Below the pieces are notes generated by a model. The model did no database searches, was not told the origin of the DNA, and saw nothing but the letters and a program-made list of their open reading frames with translations. A program made the translations under genes and the position numbers. DNA of 64,000 bases, from contig OZ024794.1 of the NCBI GenBank assembly GCA_964017045.1, positions 34,365,182-34,429,181 of the forward strand, in the 5' to 3' direction. The DNA comes from Omphiscola glabra (Eukaryota; Mollusca; Gastropoda; Lymnaeidae). Numbering within the stretch: the first letter of the stretch is position 1; each line of letters starts with the position of its first letter. Positions 33,976 through 46,240 of this stretch are shown here, piece by piece.

Positions 33976-34062
33976 TTCAAACACGCGTTCAAACACGCAT
34001 TCAAACACGCATTCAAACACGCGTTCAAACACGCGTTCAAACACGCGTTCAAACACGTTAAA
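33976..34062. repeat. 12-bp tandem repeat, 7 copies
   Basis: The unit is cgttcaaacacg, with cattcaaacacg variants. Preceded by an A/T-rich tract. Confidence 0.9.
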
Positions 34063-34117
34063 AAGTGGGAAATAATGATCTTGAAGTTTCTTTAAATGCT
34101 TTACACAAAGAAAGTCT

Positions 34118-34182
34118 GTGCAGAAGGGCAGTATGGCAGAAGGGCAGTAAGGCAGAAGGGCAATAGGACAGTAGGGCAGTTT
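34118..34182. repeat. gcagaagggcagta short tandem repeat
   Basis: Five imperfect 14-15 bp units (gcagaagggcagt and gacagtagggcagt). Confidence 0.8.
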
Positions 34183-34569
34183 GAATTAAATGTAGATCAT
34201 AGAGGAGTCTTAGATGCGTTTTATTTTTATTTTTTTATTAAATTTTGAAAATATTTTCTACACAGACTTTCTTTGTATCTGTTTTATAAAATATATATAA
34301 AAATATATTGTATCTTCGGGTGTCTCTTTGGCGATCTTGTCTGCATGACGTTTCCTGACCTTTCAAGCCGAGGTGCCCACGGTGTCTTGGGGGCTTCCAG
34401 TTTGCCCATACTGACTGAGATGCGAATATATTTTTGGGGAGGTGTGTTGCCACCGTGTCTTCAGTGGTATGATTCCTTGTCGTCTCTTGTTTCCTTGCAA
34501 CAGTTACACTAACACTCGTGGAAGCGAAACGCTTCTTTATATCACAATCAACCTTCCCGATAGTCGTCA

Positions 34570-34602
<33 letters not shown>

Positions 34603-34837
34603 GATGCTCCTGTCTCGTGCTGACCTCACGGGTCAGTCGGAGTATCGGAATAAGCGATAATGATTGAAGGACTGCATCAATCCTCCGGCAACAACAAAGG
34701 AGATATCTGAAGTTTTTTTTGTTTGTTTTTTTCTGAGCTCTGTTTTTTGTCTAACTTCTATGTGTCTTCTTCGCCGAAGAAGGCTCTAAGCCGAAACGTT
34801 CACATCTTATTGTCCTATCTTTTGATTCAAGCTTCAA
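34183..34837. other. intergenic, no gene seen
   Basis: A (ca)n run near 34573-34596. The frames at 34238-34660 overlap on both strands without domain support. Confidence 0.5.
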
Positions 34838-34925
34838 TGTACAAATCAACATACCAATCAACATACCAATCAACATACCTATCAGCATACCAATCAGCAT
34901 ACCAATCAACATACCTAACAAGATA
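34838..34925. repeat. 12-bp tandem repeat, about 7 copies
   Basis: The unit is caacataccaat, with variants (agcatacc, aacataccta). Confidence 0.88.
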
Positions 34926-36133
34926 CCTTGTTCTACTATTTCGTTCGGAGTAAGCGATCAACTCTTGCGGGAGGGTTGCGGTGAGACAACAACAAAATTA
35001 CGCTCCATGCACAGACAATACAATAAATGAATCGTATGGATTTTTTAGGGGAAGGAAAGTCTTAATAAAAAATAAAAACAACTTTTTATTATTTGTTAAA
35101 TGGTTTTTAAATTTGGGTTTGGGAAAGGGGGGGGGGGTAATTATGACGTTGTGCGCTGGACTGTTTCCATGCTGTTGAATTATATAATAGAAATTGTTCA
35201 GTCTTGCAAAGGACGCTTTTAATGTTGATCATCCTTTGACGGTGTGTCTCTTCCTTTTCAGTAATACTTGATACTGACAGTTGTTTAATAAAGGCATTCA
35301 TTTTTTGACATGAAAATTTATATTGTGCAAACTTAAGTATGGATTTCATTTTTTTTTTAATGAATTGTAAGAATTGAAAGTACTTGTGATATTTTATATG
35401 TGATATCCTCATGCTGTTTGTGTATTGACCGCCTATGGATTGGCAAGGGGTCGCTCGCAAATTACATCACGCTCAGTGGGGTGGGGTCGTGAATTTGTGA
35501 CACTTTGTGACCGGGGGGTGGGGGGTGGGGGTGTATGCTGGGGTTATTTTGTTGAGGCTCTGCCGTTATGGTTTAATTCCCTTGGTTTTATTTTTTTAAT
35601 TGAATGTTTATATCATATGCTTCAAAGGGAATGATTATAATTTGATGTAATTTGCGTTATGAACGTACAAAATATGCACACACGTTGCGTTGTAGAATGT
35701 TCATTAAGTATCCTCTGTGAATCTTTGTGAAAAGAGATATATGTGTGTGTGTGTATAGCGCTTCCCTAATGACCTCTTGAAGTATAAACAAACGACTTGC
35801 CGAAAGAAAGTTTATTATTTTACGCAGTTAATTATAAACAAAAAATTAAAATTAATATAATAAGTAAACAAAACTAGATGATGTAATGAGAAAGAAAAAC
35901 GTTTCTTCCAGATGGCGTGTTTACTGAAACTCTCCCCATACATCTAGTTGATCTAGCGGTCCTACATACACATATATCCCCCCCCCCCTTTTCCCCCGCA
36001 CTCCCTGTGATCAATTGTTCTCAACACTTGCTTCCATCTCCTGCAACCATAGTTGCGTCAGTTAATTCTTACCTATGGACATTTATAAACATTAAGGACA
36101 TTGGACAGTGTAAAAACCATGAAGACTATAAAC
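34926..36133. other. intergenic, no gene seen
   Basis: G runs at 35128-35136 and 35514-35529. A 29-bp stretch at 35929-35957 is an inverted match of 30541-30570, so it belongs to an unnamed dispersed repeat. No gene supported. Confidence 0.5.
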
Positions 36134-36141
36134 GTTATAGA

Positions 36142-36303
36142 CAGAGGCGTAACTGGGTTTTTAACGCCCTTGGCTTATTTATTTTTGGCGCCCTTGATAA
36201 ATTTAAAAATTTAAAAATTAGAGATTTAGCGGCGCCCTTTTGAACTGGCGCAGGCCGGCGCCCTTGGCAACTGCCCCAATGCCAAGCCGTTGTTACGCCA
36301 CTG
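36142..36303. mobile_element. hAT-like MITE, 162 bp (twin of 47490-47652)
   Basis: The ends are CAGAGGCGTAAC and GTTACGCCACTG. The target duplication is gttataga at 36134-36141 and gttatgga at 36304-36311 (7 of 8). The interior (ttggcgcccttga, gatttagcggcgccctttt) is nearly identical to the copy at 47490. Confidence 0.88.
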
Positions 36304-36308
36304 GTTAT

Positions 36309-36395
36309 GGACATTATAAACGATATGTACATTTTAAACGTTATGTACATTTTAAACGTTATGTACATTTTAAACATTATGTACAGTGTAAACAT
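36309..36395. repeat. 18-bp tandem repeat, about 4 copies
   Basis: The unit is acattttaaacgttatgt, with drift at both edges (acattataaacgatatgt, acagtgtaaacattatt). Confidence 0.85.
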
Positions 36396-36668
36396 TATTA
36401 GGGGCGCTTAGAGTACCATGTTGCACAAATGAACGTTAAAATTAAAACAAAAGGACGGGACTCCCCAGGAAACCACCCGAGAGAAGACCCTGATTACGAG
36501 CGCCATTTTAACAACCGGTTCGCTAAGCTCAACACAACACTAGGTATCGATTCTGGCAAACCGGTGTGACCCGGCTGGATTCCGCGCAGCACTGGTTTCA
36601 ATCGGGTCAAAGGACAACATTTTTTAACTATTTTTTTTTTACATTTTTGATTGGGTTTTGGTTATAAA
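36396..36668. other. intergenic, no gene seen
   Basis: Nothing recognisable. Confidence 0.45.
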
Positions 36669-37085
36669 CTAGTTATAACCCACCGAACAATGGCGGCGGA
36701 AATGCACAAATTTTCAACTACTAAAGTTACTCGACAGAGCATGCACTCAAGGAGTGCAATATTTACAAAATCCAAATAAGGGCTACGTCCCCTCTCCCGC
36801 CAGGGCACGCCACCGCACACTTTCTTCGCCGCTTTTGAACTTTATTAATATTCGGATGTCCCCCCCCCCCCTTTTTTTTTTTTACACCCTTTTTTTTCAC
36901 CAAAGATTTATTACATCATATTGGAATTGAGATTATTTCAATTTCCGTAAAACTAAAGAAAATATTACGCACTAAACACACTTGCGGTACTTTTAAGAAT
37001 ATCATTTAGCGCAGCTATCGGGAATTTTATTTTGCGCGCTTTTCAGCGCACCATTACACCGTACTTTTTATCATACCTAGAGAAT
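36669..37085 (-). mobile_element. Helitron-like non-autonomous element (twin of 44711-45250)
   Basis: On the minus strand the 3' end reads ...TATAACTAG|T, with CTAG (36669-36672 on +) fitting the Helitron CTRR terminus, T next to it, and a hairpin-like ccacc...ggcgg about 8 bases inside. The whole length matches 44711-45250 apart from a LINE insertion there (shared actagttata, caccgcacacttt, agaaaatattrcgcac, tcatttagcgc). The 5' end is not well defined. Confidence 0.65.
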
Positions 37086-37659
37086 TGCATGTAGTGATGG
37101 ATGCACACTAATGCAGTGCTTCCAATGCTACCCATCTATTAATGGTTGTATTTTCAATCTTTAAAAAGAGTTTGTAGGTAATTTCCAGTTTGAAACAAAT
37201 TTATTACATGAATGTTTATACAAAAGGAATTATCTCCACTTTAATTGACAGACGTTTGGCCAGGAGCCCTGAAAGTCGTGTGTCCTTGCCTTGAATTCTC
37301 CACTTGTATCACTTCAGTCAAGTTTTCTTTATAAATGTGTCTTTAACAGACACAAATACATCACAGTCATGCCTTTATAAATTGCAAGCATTTTTTTTAC
37401 CATCATTTCTCTTGGCTATTCAACTGGGGGAGCATCCTGCCGTCTGGCTTTTCAAGTCTTGTAAGCCATGAGGATGTAACTAGTTAACGCAGTAATGATT
37501 GGATGCTAAATATAGCTCTCGTCGTGACGTCGGGAGATTTGACCTTTGACTTTTAGAATCACGAGAAATGTTCGAAAGGTTGACCCCGAAATGATAGATT
37601 TGTGTTGCCTTTTGTGTGTGTGTGTGTGTGTACCCTAGGCAAAGCCTGTTTTATAGATC
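37086..37659. other. intergenic, no gene seen
   Basis: AT-rich, ending in a (gt)n run at about 37613-37630. Confidence 0.45.
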
Positions 37660-37888
37660 CAGTGGCGGGTCTACAATCAGTGTTGACTGGAGGAATGTTT
37701 TGTAGTCATAGGTAACATATAAGTATAACTTTGACATCAATCTAAACTGAGTCAATCCCAAACTTGTGGTCTTGAGGTCAATCCCCACCATCACCCTCTT
37801 ACCCCCTAAATTCAAACCCGGAGATGGAGTCCCGTAGGCGGATAATATTGACACAATGAATATTCCAAAAACATCTGCGACGCCACTG
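37660..37888. mobile_element. hAT-like MITE, about 229 bp
   Basis: The ends CAGTGGCGGGTC and TGCGACGCCACTG are inverted over CAGTGGCG. The flanking 8-mers do not match, so support rests on the termini. Confidence 0.5.
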
Positions 37889-38627
37889 ATGCCAAGATAT
37901 CCACATATAATGTTCCCTGTGGCTATCCAGGTGCGTGGAGATATGCGATTAGCTGGCTGGTGGAACAGCTTAACTCATTAAACAAAATAATAATAATAAA
38001 GAAAATAATTTTAAAAATCCCAGGCCTTGTGGTTTCGACCATCGAAGTCTAGACCATCGTCACATTGTGGGGGTCGTATGCCAGGATACCTTGAAATATT
38101 AGTAAAATATTCATTATTTTACCATTTCAAAGAGACACTGACCTGCAGATTTTTTTAATTTGCTTTCATAAAATGAATTTGTTTGCTCATGTAGCATTAA
38201 CAGTTAAAAGCATAACTGGTTATATATATATTTTTAAATTGTTTGGTTTGTGGTGTAGAGAAAATGTCTATAACACTAATGTGTTCTTCTAATGAATTTT
38301 CTTTCACCCTGTTTTATTTAAGCTTGTTTAAATCTAAAAAAACATGTGCTTTAATGTTACCATATTTGTGCATTTTTTGATGTTTCTGATTTAAATATAT
38401 CGTTTATATAAGTATAAAAATGGGACGTCTTATGTGAAAATTGTGATTGCAACAAAAAAAATATGAGAATTTCAATAAAATGACTGCTGGGGAAATAAAG
38501 TTGTTTTTTTTAGTTTTATTTTTTTTTTCTTATTTTATTTTAGTTAGCATTCAGTGTTTGGTGCCTTGTTCTTATTGTGTTGTTGTTTTTTTTGTTTGTT
38601 TGTTTTTTTTTGGGGGGAGGGGTGTGT
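37889..38627. other. intergenic, no gene seen
   Basis: Strongly AT-rich. A T run leads into G at about 38601-38620. No gene. Confidence 0.5.
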
Positions 38628-38820
38628 GTCGCAGAGCCGTCACGTTGGTCACGTTGGTCACGTCAGCCCTGCAACACAGGGCCTCAGATATTTAAGGTAC
38701 TAAAAGTTGTGATGTGTGTGGTGTTGTTGTTGTTCTTTAAAAAAAAAGGGGGGGGGGGGGGTATTAGAAATTGATTTAAAATGCATTTAAGAGGCTGGGA
38801 GATCTCCAACAGTCACGTGG
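38628..38820 (+). repeat. dispersed repeat (relative of 48724-48860)
   Basis: Shares agggcctcagatatttaa, gttgtgatrtg and ctccaayagt.acgt with 48724-48860. It holds a G run (38749-38761) and a triple cacgttggt repeat. Probably a small non-autonomous element. Confidence 0.6.
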
Positions 38821-38837
38821 CGATTCGGGAGTTGGGG

Positions 38838-39420
38838 GCCGTAAAGTTGACAGAAGAAACTTCCTGTCAGGTGGCTTCCACTACCCCGTGGTCCTGGAAA
38901 GTTGACAGAAGAAACTTCCTGTCAGGTGGGCCCGTGGTACTGGATAGTTGACAGAAGAAACTTCCTGTCAGGTGCCCCTCCTCCCGTGGTCCTAGAAAGT
39001 TGACAGAAGAAACTTCCTATCATGTGGCCTCCACTACCCCGTGGTCCTGGAAAGTTGACAGAAGAAACTTCCTGTCAGGTGGGCCCGTGGTACTGGATAG
39101 TTGACAGAAGAAACTTCCTGTCAGGTGCCCCCCACTCCCGTGGTCCTGGAAAGTTGACAGAAGAAACTTCCTGTCAGGTGGCCTCCACTACCCCGTGGTC
39201 CTGGAAAGTTGACAGAAGAAACTTCCTGCCAGGTGGGCCCATGGTACTGGATAGTTGACAGAAGAAACTTCCTGTCAGGTGCCCCCCCCCTCCCGTGGTC
39301 CTGGAAAGTTGACAGAAGAAAATTCCTATCAGGTGGCCCCTTGGTCCTGGATAATTGACAGAAGATACTTCCTGTCAGGTCCCCCCCCCCTCCTTGGTGG
39401 TCCTGGATAGTTTGAAAGAT
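38838..39420. repeat. composite minisatellite (agttgacagaagaaacttcc)
   Basis: Ten copies of a 30-base core agttgacagaagaaacttcc plus tgtcaggtgg, separated by three alternating spacers: cctccactaccccgtg, gcccgtggtactgg and cccctcctcccgtgg. The spacers recur in order, giving a higher-order unit of about 150 bp repeated nearly three times. Confidence 0.9.
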
Positions 39421-41530
39421 TCAGTAACAGCGTCGTCTTCGCTATTTTTTTCTCGAAACTTCATAAATTATCTGCTCAACAGGCAGATGGATATCTATTA
39501 TTGCCTTGCCAAGTAAAAGATATCTGAGCTTACTCAAAGCTAATTAATTCGGCAATGTAGGTTGTGTCTCTAAGTGGCTTTGGAATCTCAGGTAGAACTA
39601 TTTCTTTTCTTTAACAAAAAAATTTTCATGTTATCTTTGAAGACAATGCATCTAGTTTCATTATAACTTTCTTATAAATTCGTCATTGTACAAAAGAAAG
39701 TTCATAGTCAAGGTCTAGTATGTGCTGTTGGCAACACCGCTGCTGAAATAATCGGTCTGGGAGCATGCGCGGCATTGAGGGCATAAAAGTATATTTATAG
39801 AGTGGGCGACGCTCTTCTCGCATTCATGACATACATGAAGAATATGGAAATGAGGGATATCGCTGCCCCCAAATTGTGATTCGATTGACGGAGCAGAATA
39901 GGCCGGTCAGAATGGCCAATGGCTGGCGAGATGCCCGGATGAGTGGCCGGATGGCCCACAGTTGACGATGGACCAAGTTAGAGGCCAGGTGGCCACTGGC
40001 CAGCGGTTGATAATACCCCTATAGTGCAGATGGCATGAGGCAATTAGTTGAGGGGCCTTTAGTTGAAGATTAACTGAGTTCAAGGGCCACGAATTCCTTG
40101 GAAGAAAATAGACCGGAATCATCGGCCAGGTGAACCTTGGTTGATAACAGAACGGAGGAGTACACTGGTTGTCAGTAAACAGGGATCAAAGGCCAGGTGA
40201 CCCTTGGTTGACAAACGACCGGAATCATAGGCCAGGTGGCCATTGGTTTACAAAAGACGGGGACCATAGGTTAGAATATTGAAAAGCGGAGTAGACCAGA
40301 AGGAATATCTGATGAACAACATAATTCAGATCAAAGATTTGATAGAAAGTGCTTTGGGGGAGAACGAGGACTCGGCAATGGACAAAAAAGCTAAAAACCC
40401 TGTAGAACAAATGTATTGATTTTATGATTGAATATACTTGAACGCTTTCCCAGTAGCGATTGACCACTTTTGTGTTAAGGTAAAACTGTAAAACATGCAC
40501 ATACCAAATATTTTAGTTTAGTAGTCCCCTTTATCATGCCAAATTCTTCGGCCGCAGTTACATATAATTTTTAAAGAAACTGCATTTATTCTAACAAATT
40601 TTAAAGAAAGAAATTTAAAGTGGAATTCTGACCGATAATTAAGAAAATGTCCAATCATTCTGTACAATACTTGCAAGCCAAAACGAAATCTCTTGGAAAA
40701 AAGAGGAAAAACTAAGTTTAGTATTTCATGGGTAAATGGCGTGCAATGCACACAAAAGAGCAAAGACAATCAGCATTTATAGTTACTGAACAGTTATCAA
40801 AGAGCGCAAAACTCTTTGAAACAGAGGAAATGGGAAAAATCCCCCACCCCCCAGTTGTGCATCAAACAATGACAACTTTCTCCGAAATACTTTGATGATT
40901 CTGTAGATATGACGGATAAGGTTATACTTTCCCTGAAGTTCCAAGTTCACTTCATTCACAAAATGTGGATGTGCAGTCCATGAAAATAAAATACCAAACG
41001 AACTCGCACCTTAACAATTCATTGCTCCAAATGTTTTAAAGCTGGAATGTTGAATCTGGTTTCATGGTCTAATTTGACATGAAATTTGCTCCTTGTGACC
41101 GTCAGATTTTTTATAATTTTTTGGAATTTGTTTTTTTTAAACCGATGTACCTAATTCTAAACACAATATTTAAATTTAAATTGTATGACAACAGTTCGTC
41201 TTCCATACGTTTTTAGTTAGAAAGGGGCCTTAAGAAAGTGATCTCAGGCCCTCACCAGAATATGTGTGTTAGTTAGTGCCGTCAGCGGGCCTGGTGAACT
41301 GACATTGCGGGTCGGATCCGGCCATCGGGTCGTAGTTTGGTGACCCCTGTACTAGACGAATAGATAATTTGAGTGTAGAATATAGATCAGTGAGAGTAGA
41401 TTCAGTATTAAAGAGCGCATTTTATCCATATAAAAGAACGCAGAGATGACACGTCTTCTGAGCCGCTGCATCGATTTTGTTACCGATGTATTACCCTTGT
41501 TTACTTATTATAATGTAACATTGTAAGCCT
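39421..41530. other. intergenic, no gene seen
   Basis: 39880-40270 holds loose repeats of ggccaggtggcc and gttgacaa without a clear period. The rest is AT-rich unique sequence. Minus frames at 40225-40769 lack domains. Confidence 0.55.
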
Positions 41531-41536
41531 CATTTT

Positions 41537-41605
41537 GGCGCCCCTGTACCTTGGCGCCAGTGGACATATGTACCCCCTGCACCCACCCTGGCTTCGCCTC
41601 TGCTA
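41537..41605. mobile_element. MITE fragment
   Basis: Carries ttggcgcc, agtggacatatgtaccccct and ggcttcgcctctg, matching the right end of the MITE at 13385-13574. The left end is missing. Confidence 0.5.
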
Positions 41606-42588
41606 AGAGTTTATCTTGTACTTGTAGAAAAAATAACATCTTGATCACCATATACAACATTGTGTCCTTACTTGTCAATTTCCATCATCCAACAATACAC
41701 TATACGCATTACAAATGCCGTTTAAGATTGTTTCCTTTACGCGGGCTCCCTGGCCATTCTTGATTTGTAATGACATCGAATGAATCATTCGCCTACCGAG
41801 GACCGTAATCCGTGTCTTGGCATGTAATATGTATGGAGATGGGCTCACAGGAATAATCGGCGATTGACGTCATCAATGTCTGTGTTCTACGTGGCGATCC
41901 TTCTACTCTTGGAGTCTACAACACTATCCTGGTGCCGTGATTAACCGAACTTGAGATGCGGTGTTGGTCACGTCACAGTTGATCTTGAGACTTTTTTTTT
42001 TAAAATGGGGGGGGGGGGGGGGGGGGGGGTTGGAACGGACATAGGGTATTTAAAAATTAGAATATTCAGTGGCTTGTATTTTGTTTTGATCACGATGTTT
42101 TCTTTGTGCCCTGTTATACGAATAAGAATTGGCTTGATTGAGAAACAACAATTTCAAATTTTATATACTATTTGATTTTTTTTTTTTTTAAAACGTGGGT
42201 TCGGCTTGGTTGATACAAAGAGAGGTGTATATGTAATGGGGTAGGAAAGTGGGGAGGTCGGGGGGGGGGGGGGCTTTCCACCCCTGGCGGCAATTTTTCT
42301 TTATATAGAGGTGGGCGGCGATTTCGGTGCAAAAGACGCAAAATGTATTTATACTATCAATTACTACTCATTATTATGAGATATTGGAACTGCGATTCGC
42401 TAAATTCTATGAAGTGTACTTAGTCCTTTGTTCTGACCCAGTTAAATTGAAATATTAGGTGGAGAAAGGACGCGAAGTAGAATGAACAAAAGCAGTCAAC
42501 TTTTTAGTTATCAAACGGAAGAATTGAGAAGAGCTTTTCTTCTGATGACGCGGCATGACCAAAAATAACATCTTAATGCTGGCCTATT
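41606..42588. other. intergenic, no gene seen
   Basis: A 23-base G run at 42007-42029 and another G run at 42260-42273. The frame at 41951-42175 crosses the G run and is not supported. Confidence 0.5.
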
Positions 42589-42835
42589 TGACAATTGGAA
42601 TAATATAGACCTACACTATGTCACAGTTGGAATGATATAGACCTACACTATGTCACAGTTGGAATGATATAGACCTACACTATGTCACAGTTGGAATGAT
42701 ATAGACCTACACTATGTCACAGTTGGCATGATATAGACATACACTATGTCACGGTTGGAATAATATCATCCTACACTATGTGACAGCTGGAATAATATAG
42801 TCCCACACTATGTGACAGTTGTAATCATATAGGTA
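42589..42835. repeat. 32-bp tandem repeat, about 7 copies
   Basis: The unit is acagttggaatgatatagac plus ctacactatgtc. The first copy and the last two are more diverged (tgtgacagctggaataat). Confidence 0.92.
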
Positions 42836-43104
42836 GTGATTTTACTACACCCGGACTGGGGCCCCATTGAGGCCCTTGAGCTGAGAGGGTTGAGCTTGTG
42901 GTACGATTTCAGTAACAAAGAAGACGAAATAAGACGCCGAGCCGAATACCCCTTTCAATGCTTGCATTTATTAATTTATTAAATTGAGAAGGAAAAAAAG
43001 CAGAATTAACTAACCGCGTCTGGAACTATACAGCCTGGATTCGAACACAACTCACCGCGATACTAAATTCAGGTGCCTCAAAAATGTATCCTTGTATTTT
43101 TCGG
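42836..43104. other. intergenic, no gene seen
   Basis: On the minus strand tgttcgaatccagg (near 43030) resembles a pol III B box, but there is no A box or tRNA fold, so I call nothing. Confidence 0.4.
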
Positions 43105-43279
43105 CAGGGGCGTCATTTCAATTTTTATCAGAGGGGGTGAGGGGCAAAACCAAAACTTGGTCGGCATTAAGTTGTGTATTACTGGAGGCGCCACAGTACA
43201 TGGCAATTTAAATAAAACCTGCAAATTGAGGGGAGGGGGTGCAAAGGCCCTACCCTGCCCTACCCACATGACGTCCCTG
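43105..43279. mobile_element. hAT-like MITE, 175 bp, 8-bp TSD
   Basis: The ends CAGGGGCGTCAT and ATGACGTCCCTG are a 12-bp inverted repeat with one mismatch. The target duplication is tttttcgg (43097-43104) and tttttcgt (43280-43287). The long + frame across it is chance. Confidence 0.85.
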
Positions 43280-43287
43280 TTTTTCGT

Positions 43288-43964
43288 GGAGGGGCTTGAA
43301 GCCTCTGAAGAAGCACTTGATTTCCTTCGCCACTGTGTATATGTGCAGCCCTGGCAAAGTTCTAATTTATATCATATATATATATGTATGTATCCAGCCA
43401 TTGGTAACTCAAAAGAGAATGACCATAGTGCCATCATCATGCCACAGACCAAGATGGACAGGAACTTACCGTGTACACATACATTAGGTGTGGTACGTGT
43501 GTCACAGTGTTGTCGTGATTCATCGTTTTGGTGGGGGGGGTTGCTATTATTATCATTGGTGTTGTTTTGTCATAGATCACGTGATCAATAAGTAGTGCAA
43601 CAATGAATCTTTGCTTTGACGACGCATCTGGAGAACAAGAAAAGAAAAAACGGCGTCCCGCTTGTTCTTTATTTAGTAACCCTAATTTGAGAAAATAAGT
43701 TGGTATTGATTTCCCGTGGTTGAAATTCTAGCCCTAGCCTCCAACACAGCTGACACTAATAAGGTTTCGTTCACCGGGAAGAAAAGGCGAACTCTAAAGG
43801 CTGTGTGTGACGAGTCCGTGAGACACAGACAACTCTCGTTGACATGATGGACTACATTTATATTGTAATCTCCCTTTGTCCAAAAGAAATCGTGTATACT
43901 TTTTATCACGAGCTGTGAACGTTTATGAAACGGTATTTTCTAACAATGATAATACTGTCATGTT
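43288..43964. other. intergenic, no gene seen
   Basis: Short AT repeat near 43375. Frames at 43296-43591 and 43682-43909 lack recognisable domains. Confidence 0.5.
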
Positions 43965-44340
43965 TCCTGTAATACCCTCATCAGAAAAGTATGTCCTCCA
44001 TTAATACAGCATGTACCCCATTAGTACAGTATGTCCCCCAAGTTACTGCCATCTTTTGTGTAATATCCCCCATTAGTGCAACATATCCGCCAAAGTGCTG
44101 CCATATTCCCGGTAATATCCCACATTAGTACAGCATGTCCTCCCAAATTACTGCAATGTTTCCTGTAATATCCCACATTAGTACAGCATGTCCTCCCAAA
44201 TTACTGCAATGTTTCCTGTAATATCCCACATTAGTACAGCATGTCCTCCCAAATTACTGCAATGTTTCCTGTAAAATCCCCCATTAGTGCATCATGTGCT
44301 TCACATTATTGCCACGTCCCCTAAAATTACTGTAATGTCT
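43965..44340. repeat. about 53-bp tandem repeat, about 6 copies
   Basis: The unit holds taatatcccacattagtaca, gcatgtcctcccaaattact and gcaatgtttcctg. Three central copies (44130-44285) are nearly identical while the edges are diverged or shortened. Confidence 0.9.
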
Positions 44341-44710
44341 CCTGTCACCAGGGGCGTCTACACAGGGGTGAAAGAAAGCAGCTCCTTCCATATTCCCCCA
44401 TACACACACACACTCATATACCCACAATTTTTTTCTTTTTTTTTTCTTTTTTTTTTTTTAACAGTTTTTCTCCGGCTAAAAAAAATCTGGGAATGGAAAA
44501 AATAAAATTATTAAGTGTTATTAAGTTTGTGGCTTCACAAAGGTTGAACTCTAGTCCAAAATCAGAACACGCTTTTGACCGCACAGCCATCAAGGCAGCG
44601 AATTGAGATCCGATTTTTTTTTTTAATTGTTATTTAAAAATAAAAACATTACTGGTTTTAATCAATAACCGGATTCGTTAGTTTGGAAAGTTTAAAGAAT
44701 TGTTGAGTTA
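44341..44710. other. intergenic, no gene seen
   Basis: T runs near 44430-44460 and 44617. The start (caggggcgtctacac at 44349) resembles a MITE end, but no partner is found. Confidence 0.4.
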
Positions 44711-45084
44711 CTAGTTATAGCCCGCCAAGCAATGACGGCGGCAATGCGTGAGCTTCTCGTCTCCGGAAGTTACGTGACAAAATATGCATGAAAGAGAAAC
44801 ACTTAGTAAGAAAACCAATTAGTGCTACCCCCACCCACACACACACACATACACACACACTCGCCCAGATACGACACCGCACACTTTTTTGTACCAACCT
44901 AAACTAAATTAATATTCTAATTTCCCGCCCCCCCCCTTTTTTCTCCCGCCATATATTTAGTACAACATATTTAAAGTGATTACAACTAGGCGATGCTATG
45001 CGTAGGGCAGAAGACCGAGAGGAATGGAGAAGAATAGTGTACATGTCATCTGTGGCGCCCCAACGGTCGAAGGACTACGGGACC

Positions 45085-45117
<33 letters not shown>

Positions 45118-45250
45118 AAAGTGAGACTATTTCCGTGAAACAAAAGAAAATATTGCGCACCAAACGCCATTGCGGTATTTTTAAGAATCTCATTTAGCGC
45201 GGTTATCGAGAATTTTATTTGCGCGCTATATTATACCATAGAGAATTAAT
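44711..45250 (-). mobile_element. Helitron-like non-autonomous element, interrupted by a LINE
   Basis: CTAG at 44711-44714 on + is the minus-strand 3' terminus, with T beyond it. A perfect 5-bp stem (ccgcc...ggcgg, loop aagcaatgac) lies six bases inside, as in Helitron 3' hairpins. The body matches 36669-37085. A LINE end (44980-45113) has been inserted within it with an 11-bp duplication. Confidence 0.72.
44980..45113 (+). mobile_element. 5'-truncated RTE-like LINE 3' end, 134 bp, 11-bp TSD
   Basis: Perfect duplication atttaaagtga at 44969-44979 and 45114-45124. The insert begins within the C-terminal coding region (AEDREEWRRIV in frame), continues with tgtggcgccccaacggtcga and ends in a long (gat)n tail. 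It is the same family as 20991-21390 and 46688-46909. Confidence 0.92.
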
Positions 45251-45767
45251 TGTATTGATTGATTAGCGACATTGTAATAGTTTGTCATAAATATATTTAT
45301 TAAATAGTCAACATTATTCTAACAGTTATATATATATGCATTTTGTTTTCATTGCCATAGTCCCGGCAAACGTTTCTTATAAAAGTATGGACTTTATGCC
45401 TATGTATGTATGTTTATTGTTTCCAAAATGTAGTATGTAAAGGTGTTTTAAAGACAAAAAAAACAACCAACATAATCATAACCAATTTTATGTGTTACAC
45501 TTTTTATTTTAATGTGCCCTTTTTAAAAAAAAATAGAATTTTCGCCCTCCACCTAGCGACAAAACCTGGCTAAGCTACTGGAGGAGGGGATGGGCTTGGC
45601 TTGCACCACTAAAGGGTGGGGAGGTAGATGCCCCTGTCTGTCATGCCCCCCCCCCCCCCAAAAAAAATTACTATCATGTCTTACACTTCTAGTGGAATAT
45701 GACTTCTTTTTAAATGATCAATACTGCAGTAATAATTTAATCCTTTGATTACAATAAAATGGAATAA
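45251..45767. other. intergenic, no gene seen
   Basis: AT-rich, C run at 45647-45659. No gene. Confidence 0.5.
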
Positions 45768-46240
45768 TTGATTGATTGATTGGATATTTATATAGCGCTG
45801 GTATCCATACTACTTTAGCATGCTCACTGCGCTCTGGTTTTCATAAATCTATTTAAACAAAAAAAAGTTATTTAATGTTTCTTAAATGATTTTTTATCCT
45901 TTTCAATACCCCTCAAAGATTGAGGCAAACTATTCCATAATTTTGGCGCTATCGCTTCAAGAGAGCGCACTCCGTATGACTTTTTCTGTGTTCATTCACA
46001 CTGGGACTTGTAAGTAAGGACTGTATAGAAGACCTCAGGTTCTTTAAGGATGCGTGTTTATGAATCAGTTCTTTCAGATATTCCGGTGCAGAGCCTTCTA
46101 TGCAGCTGTACGCCAGGGACAGAATTTTGTGGTGAATGCGCTCACTCACAGGATACCAATGGAGATCTCGTAGAACTGGTGTGATGTGGTCAGATTTCTT
46201 TACCCGCGATACAATGCGTGCTGCAGTATAATAAATTTAG
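45768..46240 (-). mobile_element. CR1-like LINE 3' end
   Basis: The minus strand reads ERIHHKILSLAYSCIEGSAP, EYLKELIHKH and LRSSIQSLL, then after frame changes a segment like LWNSLPQSLRG. This is the post-RT region of CR1-like LINEs. In minus orientation it ends in tatataaatatcc and an (aatc)n tail (45768-45781). It contains stops and frameshifts. Confidence 0.82.

Noticed and set aside
42990..43060. tRNA or SINE with B box on the minus strand
   Set aside because: tgttcgaatcc resembles a B box, but there is no A box at the proper distance and no cloverleaf.
43073..43591. 172-codon plus-strand frame
   Set aside because: Its first part is a MITE with target duplications, and the remainder shows no domain.
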